Shown here: positions 17,608 through 26,546 of the stretch, piece after piece
How positions within the stretch are numbered: position 1 is the stretch's first letter
Layout of the letters: each line of letters begins with the position of its first letter
NCBI RefSeq assembly: GCF_019355555.1
Contig: NZ_CP072143.1
Location: forward strand, 300,789 to 364,788
DNA length: 64,000 bases
From: Rhizobium sp. L51/94
GTDB lineage: Bacteria; Pseudomonadota; Alphaproteobacteria; Rhizobiales; Rhizobiaceae
Direction of reading: 5' to 3'
The notes under the pieces: generated by a model
The model's input: the letters and a program-made list of their open reading frames with translations, nothing else
The model's database searches: none
Told to the model about the DNA's origin: nothing
Position numbers and translations under genes: made by a program

Positions 17608-18342
17608 ATGATTGGCGCAATGGCCAAGTCATTAGGCGTTAAAGTCTGGCAGTCAAGACAGGAGTTGGCCAATGAAGTTTCGTTTCGGTTTCTCTGCTTC
17701 CCAGCGGTCCAGCAGTTGGACCTGACCGGCCCCTATGAGGTCTTCGCCTCCGCTGATGGCGCCGAAGTCCATCTCGTGTGGAAGGACCTCGAACCCGTGA
17801 GGTCCTCGACTGGCCTCTGGCTGAAGCCCGACACGCGTTTTGCTGACGCGCCGGATTTCGATGTTCTCTGCGTGCCCGGCGGAGCTGGTGTCAACGCGCT
17901 GCTCTTCGACCAGGAGACACTGGCCTTTGTGCGGGACAAGGCGGCGAAGGCTCGCTTCGTGACGTCAGTTTGCACGGGATCGCTCGTTCTTGGCCAGGCC
18001 GGTCTCCTTGAGGGCCGGAGGGCCACCACGCACTGGAACGCGCACGCCTTTTTGGAGCGCTTCGGCGCGGTACCGGCAAAGGAGCGGGTCGTTCGAGACG
18101 GATCCCTCATCACCGCGGGTGGCGTGACGTCTGGCATCGACTTCGGACTTACTGTTGTCGCGGAGCTATTGGGACGGGAGGAGGCCGAGATAATCCAGCT
18201 CTCGCTAGAATATGCGCCGGCGCCTCCCTTCAGCTCGGGCCTGCCCGAAACTGCCCCCTCGTCCGTGCTTGCGGCAGCGCGAGCCCGCATGGCGGGATCG
18301 CGAGCGGAACGCGAGGCGCTTCTGGTCGGCAGGTCTGTATAG
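17608..18342 (+). CDS. DJ-1/PfpI family protein, isonitrile hydratase-like
   Basis: A 244-residue class I glutamine-amidotransferase-like protein. It shows QQLDLTGPYEVF (with Glu44), VLCVPGGAGVNALL, the nucleophile elbow SVCTGSLVLGQAGLL (Cys122) and ITAGGVTSGIDFGL. This pattern fits the isonitrile hydratase/ThiJ-PfpI branch, whose members hydrate isonitriles or act as glyoxalase-III-like or chaperone enzymes. The first 20 residues are not family-like; TTG at 17665 just after CAGGAG may be the real start. It stands alone between IS remnants, which suggests it arrived as a passenger. Confidence 0.75.
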   Translation: MIGAMAKSLGVKVWQSRQELANEVSFRFLCFPAVQQLDLTGPYEVFASADGAEVHLVWKDLEPVRSSTGLWLKPDTRFADAPDFDVLCVPGGAGVNALLFDQETLAFVRDKAAKARFVTSVCTGSLVLGQAGLLEGRRATTHWNAHAFLERFGAVPAKERVVRDGSLITAGGVTSGIDFGLTVVAELLGREEAEIIQLSLEYAPAPPFSSGLPETAPSSVLAAARARMAGSRAEREALLVGRSV

Positions 18343-18889
18343 AAACAGACATCCGGATCTGCGCATCTTAACCCGATACCCCAGTCCGTCCGCGTGCGAC
18401 GGAAGCAATGTTCATCCCGCCGATGCCATGAGCGGTCCAGGCGCCGATATCCAACGAAACGACAAGCCTTAGTTCCCTGTCGAACATGCGCAGACCCGCT
18501 TCATATATATGATACAGGACAGTCAAGCCCACATGTAGTTCGCCATAGCCATGCCGAAAGCGCAATATTGAGTAGCATATTTACTCATAATAATACGTTT
18601 AGATTACAAATATATTCTCTCGCGCCTTTGGATATATTAAAGATATATCGATCGAAAGTAAGGCCTAGAGGTAGGCCGCCCTAATAGGGCGGCTCGGCAT
18701 TAATCAGGCAGTCGAAATGCGTTCTCATCCTTGGCAAGGCGCGCTTCAGCTACCGCTGTCGATTTCAGAAGACGGGTTCAGTTGGCGATCAAAAAAGCAT
18801 TTCAGTAAGGGCGTCACGTCAGAAAATTAGGCCGCACCCGCAATGAATATCATCTCATCAGAGGCGCCTTCATCGAAAGGCTTTTTGTC
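18343..18889. other. Non-coding stretch, AT-rich, one hairpin
   Basis: No gene with codon structure was seen. The part from 18560 to 18670 is unusually AT-rich (repeated ATAT and TAATAATA motifs). A GC hairpin lies at 18675-18693. No IS end was recognised. Confidence 0.4.
18675..18693. terminator. GC-rich hairpin
   Basis: GCCGCCC, a five-base loop TAATA, then GGGCGGC. The stem is strong but no T-run follows, so termination is uncertain. It lies 330 bp after the DJ-1 gene. Confidence 0.35.
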
Positions 18890-19237
18890 CCAGGGAAGGT
18901 TTCCGTCATCGCCATGAACGGTATGGCGTTCGACCTGTCGTCTCCGCATGGCCGCATGCTCGCGACCTTTCTCTCGGGCATTGCTGAGTTCGAGCGTGAT
19001 CTCATCAGTGAGCGGGTCAAGTCCGGCCTCGCCGCAGCAAAGGCACGCGGCAAGAAGCTAGGCCGCCAGACCGGAGATCGCCCAAAGTCGGACCGCCTCA
19101 CGCCGAAAGTCATGGCAATGATTACGGAAGGCCGCAGTTACCGCTGGATCGCGCGCCATCTCGGCATCAGCAAGAATACCGTTGGCGAAATAACAAGGCG
19201 CAACAACCGACCTGAGAAAAACTCGTCAATGTCATAA
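18890..19237 (+). pseudogene. Serine resolvase, C-terminal remnant
   Basis: Begins abruptly inside the catalytic domain (KVSVIAMNGMAFDLSSPHGR) and continues through FLSGIAEFERDLISERVKSG, the arm helix, and a C-terminal helix-turn-helix (ITEGRSYRWIARHLGISKNT). The N-terminal half with the catalytic serine is absent, so it cannot recombine DNA. A start at ATG 18914 would give a 107-residue DNA-binding fragment. The missing half resembles, but does not overlap, the remnant at 9474-9612. Confidence 0.75.
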
Positions 19238-19266
19238 CCATCGATACGAATTTTGGAGTGTTCTGA

Positions 19267-19790
19267 ATGTCAGTTTGGCCAGATCTGTTCGCGGCAGAAG
19301 GCAATTTCGCATCCGTCGTTCCGCTTACGATGGAGCATCATGATGACCTGGTCGAAGCCGCCGGCGACGGTGAGTTGCATCGGATTTGGTACACAAAAGT
19401 ACCAGAGCCAGAAAATATGGGGGTCGAAATTGAAAGACGGCTTGGGCTCCGCACTATCGGCTCCATGTTTCTATTTGCCACTATTGAACGGGCAAGTGGC
19501 AAAGCCGTTGGAATGACCACCTATATGAACATCGAAGCTGCAAACAAAAGGCTGGAAATCGGGGCTAACCGCGAGTCCCACGCACTTCTGCATGCCAACA
19601 AAGCGTGCTCCGAGCTGCACAACCATAACTCGCGCACCCGCTGGCGCAACCGGTTGCCGCCACCACAGATGCCGGAAGGCCGTGCCGTCACAATATCTCG
19701 AAGCCATAATGGCGAAACGAGCCCGTCACCTACTCTTATGTTCTATCTTGAGTATGCAGACGAGGCGGCAATGCTAATTATCGTATAGCC
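19267..19790 (+). pseudogene. GNAT acetyltransferase, frameshifted
   Basis: The first about 98 residues (SVVPLTMEHHDDLVEAAGDG, RIWYTKVPEPENM, AVGMTTYMNIEAANKRLEIG) match RimJ-type GNAT acetyltransferases up to the strand before the acetyl-CoA loop. After 19560 the family sequence is scrambled between frames: LHNHNSRTR, a PEGR-type segment and TYSYVLS appear in different frames. Several indels have destroyed the CoA-binding half. Reading frame 1 alone gives a 173-residue non-functional product. Confidence 0.7.
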
Positions 19791-20034
19791 TGGCCAGGAA
19801 GCCAGATTCGCTCCGATCTGTTTGCCGAACTGGATGTATTGGTCCACTCGTTGCCAAGTCGTGCCTCGCCGCGAAGGGTGGCGACCCTAACTTTTTTGGC
19901 AATATTTCCGAACGCGCGCCGCAGCTAGTCTCCTGGAACTGAAATAAGCATCATTCTGTTTTCTTCTGCAGCAGCCTCGGCAGGAGGTCGAGTGATCATG
20001 AGCACGCGAGCAGACATTTGACGCTGAGTGAGGG

Positions 20035-20171
20035 AGATGCTTCCGGTGATCAGTCGCGAAAATCGCGGAACGCAGGTCGACCGACCAATCGACGGACCAG
20101 CCATCCGCAGCGATATGGTCGCGGAGCGCGTTGCCGATTATGAAATTGTCTTCCACTAACAGTACGGGCAC
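20035..20171 (-). pseudogene. Response regulator receiver domain, N-terminal stub
   Basis: The minus strand encodes MPVLLVEDNFIIGNALRDHI followed by AADGWSVDWSVD, the first 45 residues of an OmpR-family receiver domain, then loses similarity. The phosphorylated Asp, the lysine and the DNA-binding domain are gone. It marks the left edge of the envelope island, which has three intact regulators of the same class. Confidence 0.7.
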
Positions 20172-20237
20172 CTATTCGGCTCCAGCTTCGGCAGTCAAGA
20201 TGCACCGGCATGCTGACATCCACCTGAAACCGGCTCG

Positions 20238-20253
20238 TTAAGGCTCCTGTCAG
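20238..20253 (+). promoter_or_regulatory. Putative OmpR-type box upstream of uppP
   Basis: TTAAGGCTCCTGTCAG, 145 bp before the uppP start. It matches three other boxes in the island (22756, 37482, 39841) with consensus TTMAGNNNNCTGTCAG; the half-sites TTAAG and GTCAG are 11 bp apart, one helical turn, as in OmpR/PhoB-type direct-repeat sites. The regulator is unassigned. Confidence 0.5.
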
Positions 20254-20397
20254 CTAGGTTTGCGAGACGACGACGCGGCGAAGTCCTCTTTCGATATTGG
20301 TGACGCGGGCCTCTCCATCCGCTGCACGTCCGCTCGGTGACCAGCTCCGCATCCGGCCGTTCATTCCTTCCAAGATCGCGCACGCAAGGCCGAATTC

Positions 20398-21198
20398 ATG
20401 ATTGAACAGATCGCAATGGCGTGGATCCTCGGCCTGGTCGAGGGTCTGACCGAATTCATTCCCGTTTCTTCCACCGGGCACCTGATACTTCTCGGCCATT
20501 TCATGGGCTTCAAGTCTGCCGCGACCTTCGACGTGCTCATTCAACTCGGCGCGATCTTGGCAATCCTGCTCGTCTATTTCCAGCGCCTGGTAGGCATTGC
20601 AAAGGCCCTACCGACGGACAGACGCGCGCGTCACTTCGTGCTCGCCATTCTGTTTGCGTTCCTGCCGGCGGCGGTGATCGGCGCTGTAGCCCACGACTAT
20701 ATCAAGGCTGTGCTTTTCGAGACGCCGATGCTGGTTTGCATCGTGCTCGTTCTCGGCGGCTTCGTTCTGCTGGCGGTCGACAAATTCGCATTCAAACCTC
20801 TTTATCGCGATGCCATGGACTATTCCTGGCCAATGGCGGTCTGCATCGGCTTCTTCCAGTGCTTGGCCATGATACCGGGCACATCACGGTCAGGGGCGAC
20901 GATCGTCGGCGCGCTGTTGCTTGGCGGAGATAAGCGGTCGGCAGCCGAATTCTCTTTCTTTCTGGCGATGCCGACCATGGTCGGGGCCTTCGCCCTCGAC
21001 CTATTCAAGAGCCGGCACGATCTCAGCGCCGATGACGGGCTACTGATCGTCGTCGGCTTCGTCGCTGCCTTCGTCTCCGGCCTGCTGGTGGTGCGATCAC
21101 TGCTAAATTTCGTGTCGACGCGCGGATTTGCGCCGTTCGCGTGGTGGCGGATTATGGTTGGAGTGATCGGAATGATTGGCCTATTGACGGTTGGCTAG
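20398..21198 (+). CDS. uppP: Undecaprenyl-diphosphate phosphatase (UppP/BacA)
   Basis: A 266-residue inner-membrane enzyme that dephosphorylates undecaprenyl pyrophosphate, recycling the lipid carrier for peptidoglycan and surface glycans. Both family signatures are complete: GLVEGLTEFIPVSSTGHLIL at residues 12-31 and PGTSRSGATI near residue 160, with the usual eight or so membrane helices. Length is normal. A second copy on an accessory replicon could raise lipid-carrier supply and bacitracin tolerance. It opens the envelope island and has an OmpR-type box upstream. Confidence 0.93.
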   Translation: MIEQIAMAWILGLVEGLTEFIPVSSTGHLILLGHFMGFKSAATFDVLIQLGAILAILLVYFQRLVGIAKALPTDRRARHFVLAILFAFLPAAVIGAVAHDYIKAVLFETPMLVCIVLVLGGFVLLAVDKFAFKPLYRDAMDYSWPMAVCIGFFQCLAMIPGTSRSGATIVGALLLGGDKRSAAEFSFFLAMPTMVGAFALDLFKSRHDLSADDGLLIVVGFVAAFVSGLLVVRSLLNFVSTRGFAPFAWWRIMVGVIGMIGLLTVG

Positions 21199-21233
21199 TG
21201 TCGTTCGTCTGGCGACCGCCTCATTCGAAACCG

Positions 21234-21890
21234 ATGCGACGGCCATTGTCTTTTCACCCCATCCAGGAAACAAAGCTGGTAATCCAGCGGAACGGTTCGT
21301 TCTTGCCATCGATATTGAAGACCACAGGCCTGCAATCCGGTGACATCGGCCCTTTCAGCCTTTCGGTTGCAAGTGGAGAATGTCTGGCTGTGGCCGGTCC
21401 TTCCGGATCGGGGAAATCCTTGCTTCTGCGAATGATGGCCGATCTGCTGCCCCATGCGGGGTCCTGCTGGCTCGATGGCCAGGAATGCACCGCCATGCCC
21501 GCACCGCAATGGCGTCGGTTGATACGCTACAGTGGATCGGAGCCCGGCTGGTGGGCACCGACGATCGGGGCGCATTTTCGCGATACACAAGGCAATAGAG
21601 GCGGTGCCGAGCATCTGGGTCTTTCACAGGCTCTGTTTGACGCAGCGCCCGACCGACTGTCGACCGGTGAGCGGCAGCGCTTCGCGCTGCTGCGGGCGAT
21701 CGAACAGCGGCCACGGTTTCTCCTCCTAGATGAACCGACCTCGGCTCTCGATCACAATTCCACCCTGCAGGTCGAGTCACTGATCCGCGAACTCATCGCG
21801 GAGGATATCGGCATCGTCATCGTCTCGCACGCGGCCGACCAGGTGCAAAGACTCAGCAAGGCCGTTTTCACCATGGGGACAGGCCAATGA
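21234..21890 (+). CDS. fetA: ABC transporter ATPase, FetA-like
   Basis: A 218-residue ATPase. Walker A is GPSGSGKSLL, the signature is the divergent RLSTGERQRFALLRAI, Walker B is FLLLDEPTSALD, and the switch histidine lies in VIVSHAADQ. The ATPase starts at ATG 21234; the ATG of the permease gene overlaps its stop by 4 bp (ATGA). FetA/FetB-type pairs export iron and protect against oxidative stress; the gene symbol follows from the FetB-type partner. It begins 36 bp after uppP, probably in the same transcript. Confidence 0.8.
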   Translation: MRRPLSFHPIQETKLVIQRNGSFLPSILKTTGLQSGDIGPFSLSVASGECLAVAGPSGSGKSLLLRMMADLLPHAGSCWLDGQECTAMPAPQWRRLIRYSGSEPGWWAPTIGAHFRDTQGNRGGAEHLGLSQALFDAAPDRLSTGERQRFALLRAIEQRPRFLLLDEPTSALDHNSTLQVESLIRELIAEDIGIVIVSHAADQVQRLSKAVFTMGTGQ

Positions 21891-22684
21891 GCGGCATGAC
21901 CTTCGGGCCCATGGAACTGGTGTTGGCGAGCGGGCTGGTGCTGCTCAGTTCAGGTCTCTCGCTGGCCCTGTCCCTCGGCATCCATCGGCAGATCCTGATC
22001 GCGGCGTTGCGCACCGCCTTGCAATTGCTGATGATCGGATTTGTGCTGCGGGCCCTGTTTCAAAGCGCCAGCCACCTTTTGACGGCGCTTCTGCTGATCG
22101 CCATGATCGCGGCCGCCGCCTTCGAAGTCGGTTCGCGTCAGCAGCGGCGCATCGCCGGGATCTGGCACTATCTGATCAGTGGTGTGGCGGTCAGCCTGTC
22201 GACGACGGCAATCGCGGCCTTTGCTCTCGTGACCCTGTCAACCAGCCAAGACTGGACGACCCCTCGGATCATCATTCCGATCGCCGGCATCATTCTCGGG
22301 ACATCGATGAATGCTGCCAGCGTGGCGCTCAACAGCCTGTTGGGCAGCATTTCCAGTGAACGCAACGCCATCGAAGCGCAACTTGCGCTCGGTTATACCC
22401 GTTGGCAGGCGGTGTCCTCGGTCATGCGCCGCGCCGTCCATGCGGGTGCCATTCCGATCATCAACCAGATGGCCGGTGCCGGTATCATCACCTTGCCGGG
22501 GATCATGAGCGGCCAGATCCTGGTCGGTCAGGACCCGATGGCAGCCGCGCAGTCGCAGATATTTTTGATGTTCCTGCTGTGCGCCGCGTCGGTCGCCAGC
22601 ATCATCATCACCGTCTTCTTGTCGCTCTCGCGGCTGACCGATGAGCGCCACCGTGTCAGACTTGATCGCCTGACCAACGGCTAG
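21887..22684 (+). CDS. fetB: Iron-export ABC permease, FetB-like (UPF0014)
   Basis: A 265-residue protein with about seven membrane helices. Conserved FetB/YbbM features are LRTALQLLMIGFVLRALF, PIAGIILGTSMNAASVALNS, ERNAIEAQLALGYTRWQAVS and MAGAGIITLPGIMSGQILVG. It should form the pore for the ATPase encoded directly upstream, with which it overlaps. Location next to uppP and the phosphatases suggests the island deals with membrane and metal stress together. Confidence 0.88.
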   Translation: MSGMTFGPMELVLASGLVLLSSGLSLALSLGIHRQILIAALRTALQLLMIGFVLRALFQSASHLLTALLLIAMIAAAAFEVGSRQQRRIAGIWHYLISGVAVSLSTTAIAAFALVTLSTSQDWTTPRIIIPIAGIILGTSMNAASVALNSLLGSISSERNAIEAQLALGYTRWQAVSSVMRRAVHAGAIPIINQMAGAGIITLPGIMSGQILVGQDPMAAAQSQIFLMFLLCAASVASIIITVFLSLSRLTDERHRVRLDRLTNG

Positions 22685-22755
22685 TCGCGATTGCCGAGTC
22701 CGATGCAAATACGTTGGTGGTGGATGCGGAACATCTCAAGCAATTCCCCAGTGCT

Positions 22756-22771
22756 TTCAGGTAGCTGTCAG
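22756..22771 (+). promoter_or_regulatory. Putative OmpR-type box before the phosphatase operon
   Basis: TTCAGGTAGCTGTCAG lies 46 bp before the DSP phosphatase start. Nine bases later comes CCATAA, a possible -10 element; the box at 37482 has CCATAA at the same distance. This shared spacing supports a real promoter. Confidence 0.55.
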
Positions 22772-22817
22772 TAGGCTTCGCCATAAGCGACAGCACGGTC
22801 AATGGTGGACTTTACCC

Positions 22818-23441
22818 ATGAAGTTTTTTTCTAAACGCTTGAAAAAAGCCTTCGCAGTTTCCGGTCTTTCGGCGCTTGCCGTTGCGGCATCACTCGGCGG
22901 CTATGCCTGGGCGCTGCAACTGACGGGCAATTTTCATACTGTCATTCCGGGCGAGCTTTATCGGTCGGCGCAGCCATCGCCGCAACAGCTTGCCGATTAC
23001 GTGCAGAAGAACGGCATCAAGACGGTGATTAATCTGCGGGGTGAAGACGAGGCCGCAAAATGGTACGGGAGCGAGCTGGCGGAGGCCAACCGTCTCGGCG
23101 TCCAACACATCGATTTCCGCATGTCGTCATCGCATGAATTGTCGCCGGATCAGGCGGACCGCCTTTTTGCGATCATGCGGTCGGCCCCCAAGCCGATCCT
23201 GGTCCATTGCAACAGCGGTGCCGACAGAACCGGCCTGGTTTCGGTCATTTACAGCCAGCAGATCGCCGGCGTCGATGAGGAAACGGCCGAACGGCAACTT
23301 TCCTTCTACTATGGCCATGTTGGCTTGCAGGCGGTTTCTCCGACCTACGCTATGGATTCTAGCTGGACGAAGCTCGAAAAGCATTTCGGCGTCAAGGAAC
23401 AGGTTCTGGCGCCCCCGAATTCGAAGCCAGTCAGTGGGTGA
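22818..23441 (+). CDS. Exported dual-specificity/tyrosine phosphatase-like protein
   Basis: A 207-residue protein with an N-terminal anchor or signal (residues 11-34) and a DSP-type phosphatase domain. Key elements are ELYRSAQPSPQQL, TVINLRGEDE with the general-acid loop region, and the P-loop HCNSGADRTG (Cys131, Arg137), which fits the C-x5-R signature. The anchor places the domain in the periplasm, so the substrate may be a lipid or sugar phosphate rather than a protein. A PAP2 phosphatase and a COG4705 protein follow on the same strand, and an OmpR-type box precedes it. Confidence 0.82.
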   Translation: MKFFSKRLKKAFAVSGLSALAVAASLGGYAWALQLTGNFHTVIPGELYRSAQPSPQQLADYVQKNGIKTVINLRGEDEAAKWYGSELAEANRLGVQHIDFRMSSSHELSPDQADRLFAIMRSAPKPILVHCNSGADRTGLVSVIYSQQIAGVDEETAERQLSFYYGHVGLQAVSPTYAMDSSWTKLEKHFGVKEQVLAPPNSKPVSG

Positions 23442-23528
23442 TTTCTTTCACAGCCTTTCATCGCGTCCCGAGCTGCCTGCGAACCGACGCCGGTGTCCGT
23501 CGTTGCGTATCGACACCAGGGGCTTGAA

Positions 23529-24218
23529 ATGATTTCCTCCTCTGATCGACGCGAGAAGTCCGGCATCGGACTGAGAATTGCCCGGACTTCGATCGCTATC
23601 GGATCGCTTCTGTTCGTGTCGCTGATGGTCGCCGTGGTGAATGGTTGGACAGAGCGTTTTGATCATGACGTGCTGCTAGTGATCCGCCACAGGGACGATA
23701 CGTCTGTGCCACTGGGTCCATCGTCACTCGTCCATATCTTCATCGCCATCACCGACCTCGGCAGCAGTGTCGCACTTGGCATCATCGCCGCAGCCGTCGC
23801 GGGATATCTCTTCATCGTCGGGAAAAGATCAGATGGCGTGTTTTTGCTTTTTTCGGTGATCGGTGCCTGGTGCCTCTTCAACATTATCAAGCTTGCTGTT
23901 GGGCGTCCAAGACCGGACATAGGATTGCACGTCGTTCCAGCGAGCGGCTTCAGCTTTCCAAGCGGGCACGCTACCGATTCATCCGCCACCTATCTGGCCC
24001 TTGCGCTGCTGTTTGCCGCCACCCAGTCCTCCAGTCGGCTGCGTGCCTGCGGATACGCTCTGGCGCTTGTCATGATCGCCCTCATTGGGTCGAGCCGAGT
24101 GTACCTTGGTGTTCATTATCCGATCGATGTCGTGGCTGGCTGGTGCTGTGGCGTCGTTTGGGTCCTGGTGTGCTGGCTGGTGACAAAACGCCTGACGCTG
24201 GCGCGTTCGCGCGGATAG
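23529..24218 (+). CDS. PAP2-family membrane phosphatase
   Basis: A 229-residue integral membrane phosphatase. The three PAP2 motifs are present: KLAVGRPRP (motif 1), PSGHA (motif 2) and SRVYLGVHYPIDVVAG (motif 3), with catalytic histidines in motifs 2 and 3. Family members remove phosphate from undecaprenyl pyrophosphate, phosphatidic acid or lipid A. ATG 23529 is preferred over upstream starts because the hydrophobic part begins soon after. It follows the DSP phosphatase by 87 bp and belongs to the same unit. Lipid A or carrier-lipid dephosphorylation is the likely role. Confidence 0.87.
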   Translation: MISSSDRREKSGIGLRIARTSIAIGSLLFVSLMVAVVNGWTERFDHDVLLVIRHRDDTSVPLGPSSLVHIFIAITDLGSSVALGIIAAAVAGYLFIVGKRSDGVFLLFSVIGAWCLFNIIKLAVGRPRPDIGLHVVPASGFSFPSGHATDSSATYLALALLFAATQSSSRLRACGYALALVMIALIGSSRVYLGVHYPIDVVAGWCCGVVWVLVCWLVTKRLTLARSRG

Positions 24219-24294
24219 ACGTCATCCGCTCCGCTTCGTCTCCAATCTATTTTATTTATCTCCACCCTAAAATCGATCCAGGAAGTCCCGTCAA

Positions 24295-25098
24295 ATGGTA
24301 GATTTGTGCCGCAAGCCCGAACTGAACATTGTGTATCTCGAGATGGGGGCTTCCAAGGTCCCTGAGGTCACCGCGCTTTTTTGGATCATCAAGATCCTGA
24401 CTACGGGTATGGGTGAAACAACGTCCGACTACCTCGTCACCACCATCGATCCCATGGTCGCTGTCGGATTTGGCGGCGTTGCCTTCGTGGCATCGCTGGT
24501 GCTTCAATTGCGGGCCAAGCGCTACATCGCCTGGATCTACTGGCTGGCGGTCGTCATGGTCTCGGTATTCGGGACAATGGCCGCCGACGTGGTGCACGTC
24601 GTGCTCGGCATCTCTTACGCGATCTCGACGCCGTTCTTTGCTGTCGCGCTGGCTTTGATCTTCGCGATCTGGCAGCGGACCGAGGGAACGCTGTCGATTC
24701 ACAGCGTCTACACGACGCGGCGCGAACTCTTCTATTGGGCGACCGTCTCGACCACCTTTGCACTCGGAACTGCGGCCGGCGATCTGACCGCGACAAACAT
24801 GGGGCTCGGCTATTTGCAATCCGGCATTCTGTTTGCCGTCGTGTTCGCGCTTCCTGCGATTGCCTATTGGAAACTCGGCTTTTCAGAAATTGCGACCTTC
24901 TGGTTCGCCTATGTCGTCACCCGGCCTCTGGGTGCCTCGTTCGCGGACTGGATGGGCGTGAATGCCGCCCGCGGAGGCTTGAATTGGGGAACCGGTCCCG
25001 TCAGCCTGGTTCTGGCGATCCTAATTTGTGCGCTTGTCGTCTATTCGTCGCTGACCAGAAAGAGATCGAAGACTGAACTACCCGCCGGTGGGTATTGA
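24295..25098 (+). CDS. COG4705-type polytopic membrane protein, copy 1
   Basis: A 267-residue protein with about eight membrane segments and four internal repeats, each with a G-x4-D signature: MGETTSDYL, FGTMAADVV, LGTAAGDLT and LGASFADWM. Linking segments include GTLSIHSVYTTRRELFYW and YVVTRPLGAS. I recall the family only as uncharacterised membrane-anchored COG4705. The four regularly placed acidic residues inside helices hint at cation or proton binding. It ends the phosphatase operon and lies tail to tail with a histidine kinase gene. Two paralogues are in the window (27752 and 36616). Confidence 0.75.
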   Translation: MVDLCRKPELNIVYLEMGASKVPEVTALFWIIKILTTGMGETTSDYLVTTIDPMVAVGFGGVAFVASLVLQLRAKRYIAWIYWLAVVMVSVFGTMAADVVHVVLGISYAISTPFFAVALALIFAIWQRTEGTLSIHSVYTTRRELFYWATVSTTFALGTAAGDLTATNMGLGYLQSGILFAVVFALPAIAYWKLGFSEIATFWFAYVVTRPLGASFADWMGVNAARGGLNWGTGPVSLVLAILICALVVYSSLTRKRSKTELPAGGY

Positions 25099-25151
25099 AG
25101 TCGATGCCGCGGCGCGCGGCTCGGACCCGCAGGAGGTCAAGCCAGTGCCAG

Positions 25152-26546
25152 TCAAAAGACGCTTTCGGTGTTGGCAGCCGCATGAACGTCAGACACGGAA
25201 AATTGCACGACGACGGACAGTCCCGGTTGATTGTCTTGTAACAGAACTATTGCACCATGCAGTTCTGCGATCGCCTTCACGAGGCTCAAGCCCAGCCCGC
25301 TGCCCGGTGTCGTCCGGCTTTTGTCCAGCCGATAGAGACGCCGGAAAACCAGGGCCCGTTCTTCTGGTGGAATCCCTGGGCCGTTGTCCGCGACGACAGC
25401 CTGCGGACTTTCACCATCCCTGCCGGACCTTATCGATATGACGGTGCCCGCCGGACAATGGGTGATGGCGTTTTCAACAATATTGACAAACATCTGGGTC
25501 AGCAATTCAGGATCACCCAGCACCCACTGCGACGGGCTTGAACTCGGATCGAATTGTATCGACTGTCCATTGTCGATCGCGACGTCGCCATAGATCTCCG
25601 CGATGGAGGCTAAAATGCCCAATAGGTCGACGCGTTTAAAACGCGTCTTGCGTGCGCCAGCTTCGATTTGTGAGACACGCAGCAGGGCTTCGAAGGTGGC
25701 GTTGATATGATCGGCTTCGGCACGCGCCTCGAGCAACAGGGCCAGTGTCTCTTGTCCACTCTCGCTTTGCTGTATTGCCTGTTCGACGGTCATCTTCAGG
25801 CGGTTCAGCGGGGTCTTGAGGTCATGGGCGATATCGGTGCTGACCTGCCGCATGCCTTCGACGAGGCCGGAGAGGCGATCGAGCGCGTGGTTCATGTGCG
25901 TGGCGACGACATCGATATCATCGCCATTTCCGCGTAGCGGTATGCGGTCGGTTAGGTTGCCCCCGGAGACCTCGACCATTGTCCGTTCGATGCCATCGAG
26001 ACGGCGTTGCGCGCGACCAGCGAGCCACGCGCCACCGGCCACGGCCAAGGCGACGATGGCGACGGAAGCCCAGGCGAAACTCACCAGGGCGATCCTTTCG
26101 AGATGGTTCGTTTCGACATAGCTCTGCCCGATGATCAGATGATTGGGTCCGACATTTCCGGCGAAACTCCGGAATTGGCCATCGCTTGCCATTCCGACGT
26201 CACTGGCAGGAACGGTGGAAAAGCCCTCCTGGAAACGGGCGGCCGGAATATTTCCCGCCACCCTTCTGCCATCGGGATCGAGCAGGAGAAAAATGCGATT
26301 GTTCGAGCGGCTAAGGCTGGCATAGGTGCCGACCGCTGCCGTCAGGTCCTCGAGATCGTTGGCGACGTAAGTCGAGGCAACAACGGAATAGGTTTCCCGG
26401 ATCGACATGTCCAAAGCGCGCGACAATTCCCGCCTTAGCAGTTCGTAGGTCACCGCGCCGGCGATCAGAAAGGCCGTAATAAAAAGGATGCCGAAGGTCA
26501 GCGCCAGCCTGAACGGCGTGCTGCGCAACAGCCTAGCGCGGCGCAT
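25152..26546 (-). CDS. Sensor histidine kinase, OmpR-partner type (first pair)
   Basis: A 464-residue kinase with membrane helices at about 14-36 and 155-177 around a periplasmic sensor of about 118 residues, then HAMP, the dimerisation box STDIAHDLKTPLNRLK (His241), N box ENAITHC, and G boxes VADNGPGIPPEE and GSGLGLSLVKAI. It should autophosphorylate and pass phosphate to the regulator whose gene overlaps its start by 14 bp. The sensor domain has no recognised ligand motif. Linked genes suggest an envelope, cationic-peptide or metal signal. Confidence 0.9.
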   Translation of the reverse strand: MRRARLLRSTPFRLALTFGILFITAFLIAGAVTYELLRRELSRALDMSIRETYSVVASTYVANDLEDLTAAVGTYASLSRSNNRIFLLLDPDGRRVAGNIPAARFQEGFSTVPASDVGMASDGQFRSFAGNVGPNHLIIGQSYVETNHLERIALVSFAWASVAIVALAVAGGAWLAGRAQRRLDGIERTMVEVSGGNLTDRIPLRGNGDDIDVVATHMNHALDRLSGLVEGMRQVSTDIAHDLKTPLNRLKMTVEQAIQQSESGQETLALLLEARAEADHINATFEALLRVSQIEAGARKTRFKRVDLLGILASIAEIYGDVAIDNGQSIQFDPSSSPSQWVLGDPELLTQMFVNIVENAITHCPAGTVISIRSGRDGESPQAVVADNGPGIPPEERALVFRRLYRLDKSRTTPGSGLGLSLVKAIAELHGAIVLLQDNQPGLSVVVQFSVSDVHAAANTESVF

